From positions 124,001-188,000 of the forward strand of contig NZ_LYPC01000014.1 in assembly GCF_001700435.1 (NCBI RefSeq): 64,000 nt of DNA. The letters are read 5' to 3'. This DNA comes from Paenibacillus pectinilyticus (GTDB lineage Bacteria > Bacillota > Bacilli > Paenibacillales > NBRC-103111). The stretch's first letter is position 1, and each line of letters begins with the position of its first letter. Below, one piece after another: positions 50,141 through 58,731 of this stretch. The translations under genes and the position numbers were made by a program. Below the pieces are notes generated by a model. It saw only the letters and a list, made by a program, of their open reading frames with translations, did no database searches and had not been told where the DNA came from.

Positions 50141-50240
50141 TAAGCGGTTCAAAGTGTGGTACTAGTAAAAGTTAGTACTTTTGGCAAATGCCGTTGCACG
50201 GTACTCTGAGTCTGTAGAGACGACAAAGGGGGCTGTGCAC

Positions 50241-50906
50241 ATGCAAGCGAAACAGAATACGGCTAGAACCATGAATGCGAGAAGGAAACCTTTGAAAGAA
50301 AACCGGGTTTTGCAGGGGATCATCTTAATCTGGCTTGTTTTGTGGGGATGGCTGGCGATTTCACCGTATAGTCGAGGAGATTGGATACTTGAAAATTTAT
50401 TAATCTGGGCAGCATTGGCGGGATTAGTGAGTACGTATCGTGTATTTGCTTTTACGAATGGTACCTATGGGTTGTTGGCTGTTTTTCTGCTGCTGCATAG
50501 CATCGGAGCGCATTACTCGTACAATGGAACAGAAATTGACCGTTGGTTAGGAGTGGTATTTAGCTCCAAACGCGATAATTATGATCGTCTTGTTCACTTC
50601 AGTTTTGGCCTATTGTGCGCCTATCCGATTCGCGAAGGCTTACAGGCATGGACACGACTTGGAAGAGGTTGGCTTTCTACGATGACGTGTGTTATCGTTT
50701 TGGCTATGGGTGCTTTTTATGAGCTCATTGAAATGTGGGTAGCGTTAATTGTAGCACCTGATATTGGCACACTGTTCGTAGGGGCACAAGGTGATCCTTG
50801 GGATGCCCAGCACGATATGGAGCTGGCGCTTTACGGGGCGATTGTGGCCATGTGCGTCACGGCGTTGTGGAAGCGAAAGCTATGGAAGATCACATTATAT
50901 AGGTAA
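50241..50906 (+). CDS. DUF2238 membrane protein (YjdF-like)
   Basis: A 221-residue integral membrane protein with about six helices. The family block DNYDRLVHFSFGLLCAYPIREGL and QGDPWDAQHDMELALYGA identify DUF2238, whose function is unknown. ATG 50241 has AAAGGGGG nine bases upstream; an open frame to 50181 lacks such a site. It precedes the lactonase-like gene by 20 bases and is probably co-transcribed. Confidence 0.87.
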   Translation: MQAKQNTARTMNARRKPLKENRVLQGIILIWLVLWGWLAISPYSRGDWILENLLIWAALAGLVSTYRVFAFTNGTYGLLAVFLLLHSIGAHYSYNGTEIDRWLGVVFSSKRDNYDRLVHFSFGLLCAYPIREGLQAWTRLGRGWLSTMTCVIVLAMGAFYELIEMWVALIVAPDIGTLFVGAQGDPWDAQHDMELALYGAIVAMCVTALWKRKLWKITLYR

Positions 50907-50926
50907 AATAGGAGGAAACGACGCAA

Positions 50927-52015
50927 ATGGCAAATGGGGAAAACGGTATTTCATATGTTTATATAGGTTCCTATACGGATGAACAGCATCCGGTTGGCAT
51001 TTCATTATATGCCTTCAATGGGCAAACAGGCGAGCTGACGCTGATTGAAACGTATAGCGATTTGCCGAATGCTTCGTTTTTGGCGGTGAATAACGATAAA
51101 ACCGTTTTATATGCCGTGAGTGAAACGGAAACCTATGAAGGACGTTATGGCGGCTCGGCGGCTGCCTATGCGATTGAAGCGGGTACAGGTCGGTTGAGCA
51201 AAATCAATCAACAGCCAGCAGACGGTTCAGCGCCTTGCTATATCAGTGTAGATGCGACGAATCGCAACGTGTATGTTGCGAATTATTTGAGCGGCAATGT
51301 GACGGTTTATCCGATCGAAGCGGGTGGCGCTCTGGGGGCTCATACGCAATTGGTGCAACACGAAGGCGAGCTTGGACCGCAAGCGGATCGCCAGGAAGCG
51401 CCGCATGCGCACTCGATTGTTCCGACACCGGACAATCGGTATGCCGTTGCGGCCGATCTTGGCCTTGATCGGCTGGTCATTAGCCGCATTGACGCGGAAC
51501 GCGGCGAGCTGCTGCCGCACGGCTCAGCAGCGATGAAGCCGGGCGCGGGCCCGCGGCATTTGGTGTTCAGCGCGGACAGTACGTACGTGTACGCGATCAA
51601 TGAGTTGGACAGCACGATCACCGTGCTGTCTTATGAGGCGGACGCGGGCAGTATGACCGCGGTCCAGACGGTTTCGACGCTGCCGGAGGGCTTCAGCGGC
51701 GTGAATTCCTGTGCGGACATTCACCTCTCGGGTGATGGCCGCTTCTTGTATGCATCGAACCGCGGACACGATAGTGTCGCGGTTTATGGGGTCGACCGAG
51801 ACAGCGGCACGCTGTCGGTCGTGGGTTGGCAGTCGACGCGGGGGCGGACGCCGCGGAACTTTGCGCTTTCGCCGCAGGACGAGTTCCTGCTCGCGGCGAA
51901 CCAGGAGTCGAACAGCATCGTCGTCTTCCGCAGGAATGTGGAGACGGGGATGCTGGAAGAAACAGAGCAAACGGCAGCGGTATCGCGGCCGGTTTGCGTG
52001 AGATTTCTTTCGTAG
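50927..52015 (+). CDS. Lactonase family beta-propeller protein (6-phosphogluconolactonase type)
   Basis: A 362-residue seven-bladed beta-propeller of the YkgB/YbhE lactonase family. The start YVYIGSYTDEQHPVGISLYAFN and repeated blade motifs (RNVYVANYLSGNVTVYPIE, GRFLYASNRGHDSVAVYGVD, EFLLAANQESNSIVVFRR) are clear. The family includes cytosolic 6-phosphogluconolactonases, but many members are untested. The 3' half is much more GC-rich (about 51300-51960) than the 5' end. AGGAGG precedes the ATG by 11 bases. Confidence 0.9.
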   Translation: MANGENGISYVYIGSYTDEQHPVGISLYAFNGQTGELTLIETYSDLPNASFLAVNNDKTVLYAVSETETYEGRYGGSAAAYAIEAGTGRLSKINQQPADGSAPCYISVDATNRNVYVANYLSGNVTVYPIEAGGALGAHTQLVQHEGELGPQADRQEAPHAHSIVPTPDNRYAVAADLGLDRLVISRIDAERGELLPHGSAAMKPGAGPRHLVFSADSTYVYAINELDSTITVLSYEADAGSMTAVQTVSTLPEGFSGVNSCADIHLSGDGRFLYASNRGHDSVAVYGVDRDSGTLSVVGWQSTRGRTPRNFALSPQDEFLLAANQESNSIVVFRRNVETGMLEETEQTAAVSRPVCVRFLS

Positions 52016-52049
52016 ACGCTGAGAGTAAGATGTTGGGCTTTATTTCTAG

Positions 52050-52087
52050 AATGAAGGGGCAGGTATCTACTTGCCCCTTCATTTTTT
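52050..52087 (+). terminator. Strong terminator after the lactonase gene
   Basis: A 16-bp stem (AATGAAGGGGCAGGTA / TACTTGCCCCTTCATT) with a 2-nt loop and seven T. Confidence 0.95.
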
Positions 52088-52153
52088 TGTCGTGATAGGG
52101 CTGAATTTCTAACCCTATTTGGCGAACATGCGGGCTAACCAATTTCTTGTAAA

Positions 52154-52207
52154 AAACCGTTGCATCTGCAACGGTTTCCGCGTACACTAAATTAGTGGCA
52201 AGTGCAA
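52154..52207 (+). promoter_or_regulatory. marR promoter with two MarR-type operators
   Basis: A 24-bp perfect palindrome at 52154-52177 (AAACCGTTGCA-TC-TGCAACGGTTT arms) contains TTGCA-NN-TGCAA. A second copy of that core, TGGCA-AG-TGCAA with one mismatch, lies at 52196-52207. The promoter is TTGCAT (52160-52165), 17 bp, TACACT (52183-52188), so one operator covers the -35 and the other the start site. Autorepression by the MarR protein is inferred. Confidence 0.85.
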
Positions 52208-52241
52208 CGATTCGGATTTTTTACACAAAGGAGGAATTCCC

Positions 52242-52691
52242 ATGATTGAATCGCGAAATTCGATTCCCAGGTGGGTCTCGTTGATTTACCGGTACGGCCA
52301 GATGTATATTGGTGATCATTTGAAGCATTTTGAGATCGGCAGAGGCCAGCATATTTTCCTAAATGCCCTCTACAAAGAAGATGGGTTGACGCAAGAAGAA
52401 CTGGCTGACTATCTCAAGATCGATAAGGGGACGACGGCGAAGGCGTTGAAGAAGCTAGAAGAGCAGGGTTACATTTTGCGGAACGTCAGTGAACGGGATA
52501 AGCGATGTAATGAAGTCTTTTTGACGGAAAAAGCTCGGGGAATTAAAGAGGATGTGCGCAAGGTACTCACGGATTGGCGGGAACGATTAACGTTCGGTAT
52601 GTCCGATGAGGAGAAGGACATGGCGCTGGTCATTCTAGAAAAAATGGGTCATAATGCGGCTCACTTCGCAGAAGAAGAGGTGGACCTATGA
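52242..52691 (+). CDS. MarR-family regulator
   Basis: A 149-residue winged-helix regulator with the pattern LTQEELADYLKIDKGTTAKALKKLEEQGYILR and the wing motif VSERDKRCNEVFLT. A perfect AGGAGG precedes the ATG. It overlaps the next gene, an MFS exporter, by four bases; the pair looks like a self-repressed drug or metabolite efflux unit released by a ligand. The single cysteine in RDKRCNEV lies in the wing, so thiol sensing is possible but speculative. Confidence 0.93.
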   Translation: MIESRNSIPRWVSLIYRYGQMYIGDHLKHFEIGRGQHIFLNALYKEDGLTQEELADYLKIDKGTTAKALKKLEEQGYILRNVSERDKRCNEVFLTEKARGIKEDVRKVLTDWRERLTFGMSDEEKDMALVILEKMGHNAAHFAEEEVDL

Positions 52692-53953
52692 ATATGCGGG
52701 CTGCAGGGTCTGTCTTTATTGATCGCCATTTCCATGCGCTTACACACAAAAATTATCGGTATATGTGGTTTGGTCAGTGTGTATCCCTGATCGGTACTTG
52801 GATGCAAAACATCGGGCAATCTTGGCTCGTTCTAACGATTACGGGGTCGTCACTTAAACTGGGTGTTGTAGCTGCGTGCCAGTTCCTACCGATTCTCCTA
52901 TTCTCCTTATTTGCTGGTATTATCGTAGATAAATATCCGAAGAAGAAGATTCTGATTTTGACCCAAACGGTCTCGATGATTCTCGCCTTCACCTTGGCTG
53001 CGTTGGTCTTGACCAATACGGTGCGATATGAATATATCCTTGTACTGGCACTGCTTCTTGGACTGAATAATACGCTAGATATGCCAACCAGGCAGGCATT
53101 CAATGTAGAAATCGTGGGTAAAGAGGATCTTATGAACGCGATCGCTTTGAACTCGACGACGTTTAATATGGCAAGAATCGTAGGTCCTTCTATTGGGGCT
53201 GTTATGATGGCGTGGCTAGGTGCCGGGTGGTGTTTTCTGTTAAATGGGTTCAGTTTTATTGCTGTGCTCTATGGCTTGATTCATATTCAGGCTGCTCCTT
53301 ATGTGCGTAAGAAGACGTCGAAGGATGGTATTTTGAAGGAAATTAAGGACGGAATTATTTACATTGCCAGAGATCCAATTCTGTCACCGACTGTCTTGCT
53401 CGTAACTGTCATCGGGACGCTTGCTTTTAATTTTAACATTCTGATTCCTGTGTTTACGAAAAACGTGCTGCACATGGGCGAAACAACATACGGTACCTTG
53501 ATGTCATGCTTGGGCGTGGGCTCGTTGGCAGGCGCATTGACAATGTCCTTTCGAAGCAAACAGGGGCCGAAGCTCAAGGTCAGTATGCTAGCTAGTTGTA
53601 TGGTGGCAATTTGTTTGATTCTCAATGGGCTTAGCGGTTCGGTGTGGGTTTGTGGGACGCTGCTGGCGTTCACGGGTTTCTTTAATATTTTATTCGCGAC
53701 GAACAGTAACTCTGCGCTTCAAATGTACGCCAAAGACGAGTATCGTGCGCGTGTCATGAGTGTGTATGCCCTTGTATTCGCAGGTTCAACCCCGATTGGA
53801 AGCTTGTTCTCAGGTTACATTGCGGATCGGTTCGGGGCAAATGGGGCGTTCGTTGCCTGCGGGGTGTTAACGGGACTTCTGTGCCTGTTCATATCTTGGA
53901 AATACAAAGCATCGCTCACGCTCAAGGGGCAAACAGGGGAAATAACACTATGA
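52688..53953 (+). CDS. MFS transporter 2 (EntS-like exporter)
   Basis: A 421-residue exporter with about 12 membrane helices. The N-terminal pattern NYRYMWFGQCVSLIGTWMQNIGQSWLVL and the loop GIIVDKYPKKKILI are typical of the enterobactin-exporter/MFS_3 group. Translation is coupled to marR through ATGA. The substrate is unknown. Confidence 0.9.
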   Translation: MNMRAAGSVFIDRHFHALTHKNYRYMWFGQCVSLIGTWMQNIGQSWLVLTITGSSLKLGVVAACQFLPILLFSLFAGIIVDKYPKKKILILTQTVSMILAFTLAALVLTNTVRYEYILVLALLLGLNNTLDMPTRQAFNVEIVGKEDLMNAIALNSTTFNMARIVGPSIGAVMMAWLGAGWCFLLNGFSFIAVLYGLIHIQAAPYVRKKTSKDGILKEIKDGIIYIARDPILSPTVLLVTVIGTLAFNFNILIPVFTKNVLHMGETTYGTLMSCLGVGSLAGALTMSFRSKQGPKLKVSMLASCMVAICLILNGLSGSVWVCGTLLAFTGFFNILFATNSNSALQMYAKDEYRARVMSVYALVFAGSTPIGSLFSGYIADRFGANGAFVACGVLTGLLCLFISWKYKASLTLKGQTGEITL

Positions 53954-54011
53954 AAATGTGTGAAAACTCGTGAAAACTAGGCTACTCTATCAAGAAAAAC
54001 CATTATTTAGG

Positions 54012-54040
54012 TTGTCAATTTACGAGGTATCCGATACAAT
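54012..54040 (+). promoter_or_regulatory. Sigma-A promoter
   Basis: TTGTCA (54012-54017), 17 bp, TACAAT (54035-54040), ahead of the gene at 54075. Confidence 0.75.
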
Positions 54041-54074
54041 ATGAGAATAAGTTCAAGTGTTGAGGAGGAGTCTT

Positions 54075-54473
54075 GTGCTGGGGATATTGAAGAGATGGAT
54101 GCATAAGCCAATGCAGGAACCGATGAACACTGTGGATTATAAAACGATGGAAATCGACGTTGTCATTAAGTGTTTTGTTTCGGATAAGGAGAAGCCGTTT
54201 CGCGTTATTTTTAAAGTAGAGAAACAGGGTTCATTCTTTTCGAAAGACATTTTCGTGAAAAATGTGGATTCGAAAACATCCTATGAGCTCGTTCATAACT
54301 TCTCCACGCTTGGCATGGACAATGAAGAGTTGAGCAAGTATGAAAGCACAGATTATGCTGAATACAGCTTCGCTACATTGGAAGAAGCCAAAAAGGTCAA
54401 AGATACAACGGTCGAATACATTCGCTTTTTGATCCGCGAGCACAAGCACGAAACACTCGCCAAAATTTCTTAA
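54075..54473 (+). CDS. Hypothetical protein
   Basis: A soluble protein of about 132 residues. It starts at GTG with GAGGAGG six bases upstream, and its own promoter and terminator make it a single-gene unit. The sequence has alternating beta-like segments (TMEIDVVIKCFVS, PFRVIFKVEKQG) and an acidic/lysine-rich C-terminus with EEAKKVKDTTVEYIRFLIRE. I do not recognise a family. Codon use is like its neighbours. Confidence 0.7.
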   Translation: MLGILKRWMHKPMQEPMNTVDYKTMEIDVVIKCFVSDKEKPFRVIFKVEKQGSFFSKDIFVKNVDSKTSYELVHNFSTLGMDNEELSKYESTDYAEYSFATLEEAKKVKDTTVEYIRFLIREHKHETLAKIS

Positions 54474-54484
54474 CAGCTAGATGA

Positions 54485-54523
54485 AGAAAGGAGCTTGCGA
54501 ATTCATTCGCAAGCTCCTTTCTC
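54485..54523. terminator. Strong bidirectional terminator
   Basis: An 18-bp perfect stem (AGAAAGGAGCTTGCGAAT and its complement) around TC, between the hypothetical gene and the convergent LytTR gene. Confidence 0.93.
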
Positions 54524-54554
54524 TATGTCTTCTAGTTAGCAACAGATGTGTCTA

Positions 54555-54896
54555 TCAGTCTTCTGTTTTACGCTGCTGTACGATTTCTTTCAGTCGGTGT
54601 TGGCGAAGTTTCGTAATGGTGGTGAACTTGGAATCCGAGATTCTGGCTTCGAAATATACTTTGCCATCTTGAATATGTTGTATTTTTTTTGTATTCACAT
54701 AGCAATCAGTGTTCACTTTGAAAAAGACACTATCTGAGGTCATGTTCTGGATTTGCTCCGTATTCAAACGCTTCTTGACGTGGTAGTTCTTCCCGTGGAA
54801 AGAGACAAGCCCATGTTCACCGATGCGGAAATACATGATATCCTTTTCTAAAATAAAATCCTCATACGTGTTATAAACTTCGAGCGCTACATTCAT
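54555..54896 (-). CDS. LytTR-domain DNA-binding protein
   Basis: A 113-residue protein made almost only of a LytTR DNA-binding domain (DSVFFKVNTDCYVNTKKIQHIQDGKVYF, then TTITKLRQHRLKEIV). It has no receiver domain. Stand-alone LytTR proteins regulate competence, bacteriocin or membrane-linked genes, some under a partner membrane protein; no such partner is next to it. GGGGG lies eight bases before the ATG. Confidence 0.82.
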   Translation of the reverse strand: MNVALEVYNTYEDFILEKDIMYFRIGEHGLVSFHGKNYHVKKRLNTEQIQNMTSDSVFFKVNTDCYVNTKKIQHIQDGKVYFEARISDSKFTTITKLRQHRLKEIVQQRKTED

Positions 54897-54990
54897 TTTA
54901 TTTTGCCCCCTTTTTAAAATGATAACGCTTACATACTGTGAGACGGTTTTATCTTACCATAATCTGAGGGGAATGAAAAGGCTTTCTCAA

Positions 54991-55043
54991 CTAAAAAAAA
55001 CCAACAAAGTTCGCCGATGAAGAACGAAAATGTTGGTTTTTTA
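54991..55043 (-). terminator. Terminator of the FAD oxidoreductase gene
   Basis: AAAACCAACA / TGTTGGTTTT arms with a second inner pairing (GTTC / GAAC), followed by a T-run on the minus strand; it could also work on the plus strand. Confidence 0.88.
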
Positions 55044-55083
55044 GTCGTTTTTGACGAACTGACAACTATTTCCTCGGAAATAA

Positions 55084-56508
55084 TTATAGTGAAATATTAC
55101 GAGCGACCCAGACACCTGCTGCGCCAGCTTGAGCTAATCCGCGCGTAATTCCAGCGCCGTCACCGCCGCAGTAAAGGCCTTTGATTTCTGTTTCGAAGCT
55201 CTCACTCAGCTTCGGACGAGCGGAATAAAATTTCGCTTCAACGCCGTAGAAGAGCGTATGCTCAGACGCGATACCAGGCGTAACTTTCTCCAGCGCATGG
55301 ATCATTTCTATCAAGCTTTTCATCGTGTTGTATGGCAGAACAAGCCCGAGATCTCCTGGTACTGCTTCGGACAAAGTAGGCTCAAGGAAGCCTTCGCGAA
55401 TACGATCTGCAGTAGATCTGCGGCCGCGCATAATATCGCCAAATTTCTGAACGATGACACCGCCGCTGGAGAGGTCATTGGCGTGTTTACAGATTTCTCT
55501 CGCATATTCATTCGGCTTATCGAATGGTTCAGTGAATTTGTGAGACACGAGCAAGGCGAAGTTCGTGTTCGTGGAACCGAGTGCAGGATCTTTATAAGAG
55601 TGACCGTTAGCTGCCATGATCCCGCTGTGATTCTCAACGACAACATGTCCGGATGGGTTACTGCAGAAGGTCCGTACGCGCGTGCCGACCGATGTGTTAT
55701 AAACGAATTTCCCCTCATACAAATGTTCGTTGATTTCACGCATAACGACATCGGACGTTTCAACACGAACGCCGACATCGACTTGATTGTTGGACATTTT
55801 GAGGCGGCGTTTCTTAAGTACCTGCGTTAACCAAGCGGAGCCGTCACGTCCTGGGGCTAGCATCACATTGCTGCTCATGAGCTCTGTGCCATCCTTCAAG
55901 CGGATTCCTTGAATAACGTGTTTATCTTCTTTTTTCGTTGTAATAATATCATCGACTTCTGTTTTGAACTGCATATCAATGCGTGTTTTCAAATATTCGT
56001 AGATCGATTTCAGAATCATGAGGTTCTGTTCGGTTCCCAAATGGCGAACTTGTGCGCGAAGCAGCTTTAAGCCAGCTGCGTAGGAGCGCTGTTCAATGCC
56101 TTTGACCGCTTCAGTTGTAGGGTCTGTTATATTTTCAGTGGCACCATGTTGCAGATTGATGCTATCCACGTAACGGATTAATTCCATGACTTTGCTTGGA
56201 GCCAGGTAATCTGTCATCCAGCCACCGAATTCTGTCGTGATATTGAATTTACCATCACTATAAGCACCTGCTCCGCCAAAACCGGAGGTAATGGAGCACG
56301 CAGGCAAACAGCCAGAGAAGTCTTTCTTTCCGGCTGGAGGTGGGCAAAGCTTGATTTTATTTTCAAGAATCGGACAACTGCGCTTGTAGATATCGTGGCC
56401 TTTGTCAACGAGTACAATATTCGCGTTAGGATGTAGCAATGTCATTTCATAACAAGCAAAGATTCCGGCAGGACCCGCACCAACAACGATAAAATCATAA
56501 GCTTTCAT
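55084..56508 (-). CDS. NAD(P)/FAD-dependent oxidoreductase (COG2509 type)
   Basis: A cytosolic 474-residue flavoprotein. FAD-binding Rossmann motif FIVVGAGPAGIFACYEM is at the N-terminus and the C-terminal FAD site is GLYCGGDGAGITRGLAQAGAAG. Several cysteines (KRSCPI, IKLCPPPAG, SGCLPACSITSGFGGAG) are conserved in this uncharacterised dehydrogenase group. ATG 56508 has AGAGGAG ten bases upstream. The gene is monocistronic and controlled by a purine riboswitch, which points to a role in purine or flavin-linked metabolism, but the substrate is unknown. Confidence 0.88.
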   Translation of the reverse strand: MKAYDFIVVGAGPAGIFACYEMTLLHPNANIVLVDKGHDIYKRSCPILENKIKLCPPPAGKKDFSGCLPACSITSGFGGAGAYSDGKFNITTEFGGWMTDYLAPSKVMELIRYVDSINLQHGATENITDPTTEAVKGIEQRSYAAGLKLLRAQVRHLGTEQNLMILKSIYEYLKTRIDMQFKTEVDDIITTKKEDKHVIQGIRLKDGTELMSSNVMLAPGRDGSAWLTQVLKKRRLKMSNNQVDVGVRVETSDVVMREINEHLYEGKFVYNTSVGTRVRTFCSNPSGHVVVENHSGIMAANGHSYKDPALGSTNTNFALLVSHKFTEPFDKPNEYAREICKHANDLSSGGVIVQKFGDIMRGRRSTADRIREGFLEPTLSEAVPGDLGLVLPYNTMKSLIEMIHALEKVTPGIASEHTLFYGVEAKFYSARPKLSESFETEIKGLYCGGDGAGITRGLAQAGAAGVWVARNISL

Positions 56509-56544
56509 AGCAGCAATCTCCTCTAGAACAGTCATTTTTGGGCG

Positions 56545-56651
56545 CAAAAAAACCTAGCCACACGGGTATGCGAAAAAGAGCACCCGTCGTAGCTAGGAAG
56601 TTATGGCTTCCTCTAGAGACCCTCAAGCCAATTCTCAAGGATATACGAACG
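56545..56651 (-). promoter_or_regulatory. Purine riboswitch (guanine-type aptamer) with overlapping terminator
   Basis: Read on the minus strand, P1 (CGTTCGTA / TACGACG) encloses P2 (CCTTGAG / CTTGAGG, loop AATTGG), the J2/3 GTCTCTAG and P3 (AGGAAG / CTTCCT, loop CCATAA): the purine aptamer layout. The base before the 3' P1 strand, equivalent to position 74, is C, as in guanine aptamers. The terminator at 56545-56597 (CCTAGC ... GCTAGG, inner ACGGGT / ACCCGT, seven T) uses the 3' strands of P3 and P1. Ligand binding should therefore prevent termination, an ON switch. Confidence 0.88.
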
Positions 56652-56688
56652 ATTCATGGTTATGTGGCCGTTTGTTATCGCCTTGACT

Positions 56689-56717
56689 ATCATAATACGA
56701 ACGTTATTCGTTGTCAA
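56689..56717 (-). promoter_or_regulatory. Promoter of the purine riboswitch transcript
   Basis: On the minus strand TTGACA (56712-56717), 17 bp, TATGAT (56689-56694), about 40 bp before the aptamer. Confidence 0.85.
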
Positions 56718-57027
56718 TGAGATAATGTTCGTGAAATTGATCGGGATTCTCTTGGAGTTTTGGAGCATGCAGGTTAGTGGAAATAAGGTGTGGAAAGCGA
56801 TGGGATTTTATAAATTAAGTATGATATTTATATTAAATAGAACTTCAATTTGGTTGTTAATAATGAGTAGATTTCATTTTACTTGATGATTGGTACGTGT
56901 ATTTCCATGATTAATATAAATAATTGTTGACTTTAGTCTCTTTTCTATATAAATTAAATATAATTAAGTCGACCTATTTACTTGGTATTATAAGTATACT
57001 AAATCATTTATTCTAGGGGAGTGTACG
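56718..57027. other. AT-rich intergenic region upstream of the binding-protein gene
   Basis: A 310-bp AT-rich spacer. A plausible plus-strand promoter is TTGACT (56927-56932), 17 bp, TAAATT (56950-56955). Nothing else is evident; the open frame at 56656-56886 runs over the riboswitch promoter and is not taken as a gene. Confidence 0.45.
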
Positions 57028-58380
57028 ATGATGAAGAAAATAAGTTTAACTGGTATTGCTCTAACGGGACTACTGCTGCTATCCGCATGCGGAACATCTT
57101 CAACGAGTGTGAGCGTAAGCCCATCGAGCGCAGCGAAGGAAACAGTAAATACGACGCAAAAGCCCGAGGATGTCGCGGGGGAAATTTCATTCTGGTCATG
57201 GTCGCCAGAGGATAATGTATGGCAGCAGTTAATAAAAGCATTTAATGAGAAATATCCGAAAATTAAAGTCAACTATGTGCGGACGCCTTCTGCAGACTAT
57301 GAGAAGAAAATTCAGGTGGCGATTCAAGGCGGTGAAATTCCGGATGTTATGGCATTTCAGAACGGTCCAATGATCAAAAACTATTCACCGATTCTGGAGC
57401 CGCTCGCACCATTGGCCGAGAAATCGCTCGGGAAGGATTGGGAGAAAAAGTTCAAAACGACACCGTTGGCATCTTCGAAGAAGAATGGTTTCCGAACCAT
57501 TCCGACCGGCGTCGCCGTAACCCCATTTTTATCCTATGATGTGGATTTATTTAAAAAAGTAGGCGCTGAGCCACCGAAAACGTACGATGAACTTAAGCAA
57601 GTCGTGAAGAAATTTGAAGATGCCAAATTACCAGGGATTGTGCCGCGTTTAGGTTTCGCTGGCGGTAAAAGTGCTACGGTAACCGATTTATTCTATACAC
57701 TTGTTAATCAGATTGCGCCAGGTAAGCTCTATGATGCCGACGCTGGCAAAGTGAAATTCACAGACCCGTCCTTCATTCAAGCGACGAATGCATTCAAACA
57801 ATTTTATACCGATAAGCTGTTCCAAGATGGCAATCTAACGACCAAGTATGATCCAGATCTCAGAGATATGTATGAGCAAAAAAGACAGCTTCCGATGATT
57901 CTTGTTGGGGCTTGGATCATGAACGATGTTGCGAATAAAGATGGTTTGAAAATAGGCGACCGTACCTTTGGACTTGTGCCGATGCCGACCATTGAGGGTG
58001 GGAAATCGAGTGTTCTGATCAACGGCGACGTTCCACTGGGGATCAGCAAGGATTCCAAGAATAAAGATGCAGCCTGGAGATTCGTAGAATTCATGGCAAC
58101 TGGCGAGTATCAAACGATACTGAGTAAAGCTTTGCAATTCCTACCGGTCAAAGATGGTTTGTCCATGGACACCTCCAATCTGAAAACCGATATCGAAAAG
58201 CAATCTGTGGATGTGATTCTGAATGCAATGACCAAAGATGTAGGCGGAATTCGATTCTTGGATAACGCGACGATTGAACAAGCGCTTTTCGTTAATTTGC
58301 AAAAGGTAGCCACGGGGGCCTCGACGCCGGAGCAAGCGATGGCTGAAGTGCAGAAGGCATCGGATACTGTGAAACGATAA
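57028..58380 (+). CDS. Orphan sugar ABC substrate-binding lipoprotein
   Basis: A 450-residue carbohydrate-type binding protein with a signal peptide ending in the lipobox LSAC and a Ser/Thr/Val-rich spacer after it. The mature part shows EISFWSWSPEDNVWQQLIKAFNEKYP, GGEIPDVMAFQNG and WRFVEFMATGEYQ, family 1 features. GGGGAG precedes the ATG. No permease or ATPase gene is adjacent and a terminator follows directly, so it stands alone. Confidence 0.9.
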   Translation: MMKKISLTGIALTGLLLLSACGTSSTSVSVSPSSAAKETVNTTQKPEDVAGEISFWSWSPEDNVWQQLIKAFNEKYPKIKVNYVRTPSADYEKKIQVAIQGGEIPDVMAFQNGPMIKNYSPILEPLAPLAEKSLGKDWEKKFKTTPLASSKKNGFRTIPTGVAVTPFLSYDVDLFKKVGAEPPKTYDELKQVVKKFEDAKLPGIVPRLGFAGGKSATVTDLFYTLVNQIAPGKLYDADAGKVKFTDPSFIQATNAFKQFYTDKLFQDGNLTTKYDPDLRDMYEQKRQLPMILVGAWIMNDVANKDGLKIGDRTFGLVPMPTIEGGKSSVLINGDVPLGISKDSKNKDAAWRFVEFMATGEYQTILSKALQFLPVKDGLSMDTSNLKTDIEKQSVDVILNAMTKDVGGIRFLDNATIEQALFVNLQKVATGASTPEQAMAEVQKASDTVKR

Positions 58381-58388
58381 CCTATTGA

Positions 58389-58428
58389 AGCAGCTCCCCT
58401 CGTGAGAGGAAAGGAGCTGCTTTTTTTC
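58389..58428 (+). terminator. Terminator after the orphan binding-protein gene
   Basis: Stem GCAGCTCC / GGAGCTGC with an inner CCTC / GAGG and seven T. Confidence 0.93.
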
Positions 58429-58453
58429 CTGAGGGGACGAAAAACAAGAAGGA

Positions 58454-58482
58454 TTGACTGTTAAGTAAGCTGGAGTTACATT
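58454..58482 (+). promoter_or_regulatory. Probable promoter of the small gene at 58543
   Basis: TTGACT (58454-58459), 17 bp, TACATT (58477-58482). A second candidate is an extended -10 box (TGG-TATAAT) at about 58500-58509. Confidence 0.55.
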
Positions 58483-58542
58483 CTTTTGTTATTACTGCTA
58501 TGGTATAATATTAATAAAATGCAGACTGGATGGTGAGAAGGA

Positions 58543-58707
58543 ATGAATCGTACCCAACAATTGCATAAATTAATTAAACTAACAGGCGATAGGGCAAAGT
58601 TAGATGCCAAAGCAAATGATACCTATATTGTTTATAAAAATGGTAACGGTCAGATTGTGAAGGAATATGTAGACGGTAGGATCATTCCTTTAAATGGCAG
58701 GGAGTAG
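58543..58707 (+). CDS. Small protein next to a zeta-toxin-like remnant
   Basis: A 54-residue protein, MNRTQQLHKLIKLTGDRAKL at its start, then DTYIVYKNGNGQIVKEYVDG and a short basic end. GGTGAG/AAGGA lies directly before the ATG. The pattern of a short helical N-terminus and a beta-hairpin-like C-terminus, directly upstream of a zeta-type kinase, is what is seen for small proteins paired with these toxins. Its role as an antitoxin is inferred only from this position. Confidence 0.65.
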   Translation: MNRTQQLHKLIKLTGDRAKLDAKANDTYIVYKNGNGQIVKEYVDGRIIPLNGRE

Positions 58708-58731
58708 CTAATAAATGAAGCAAATGCTACA

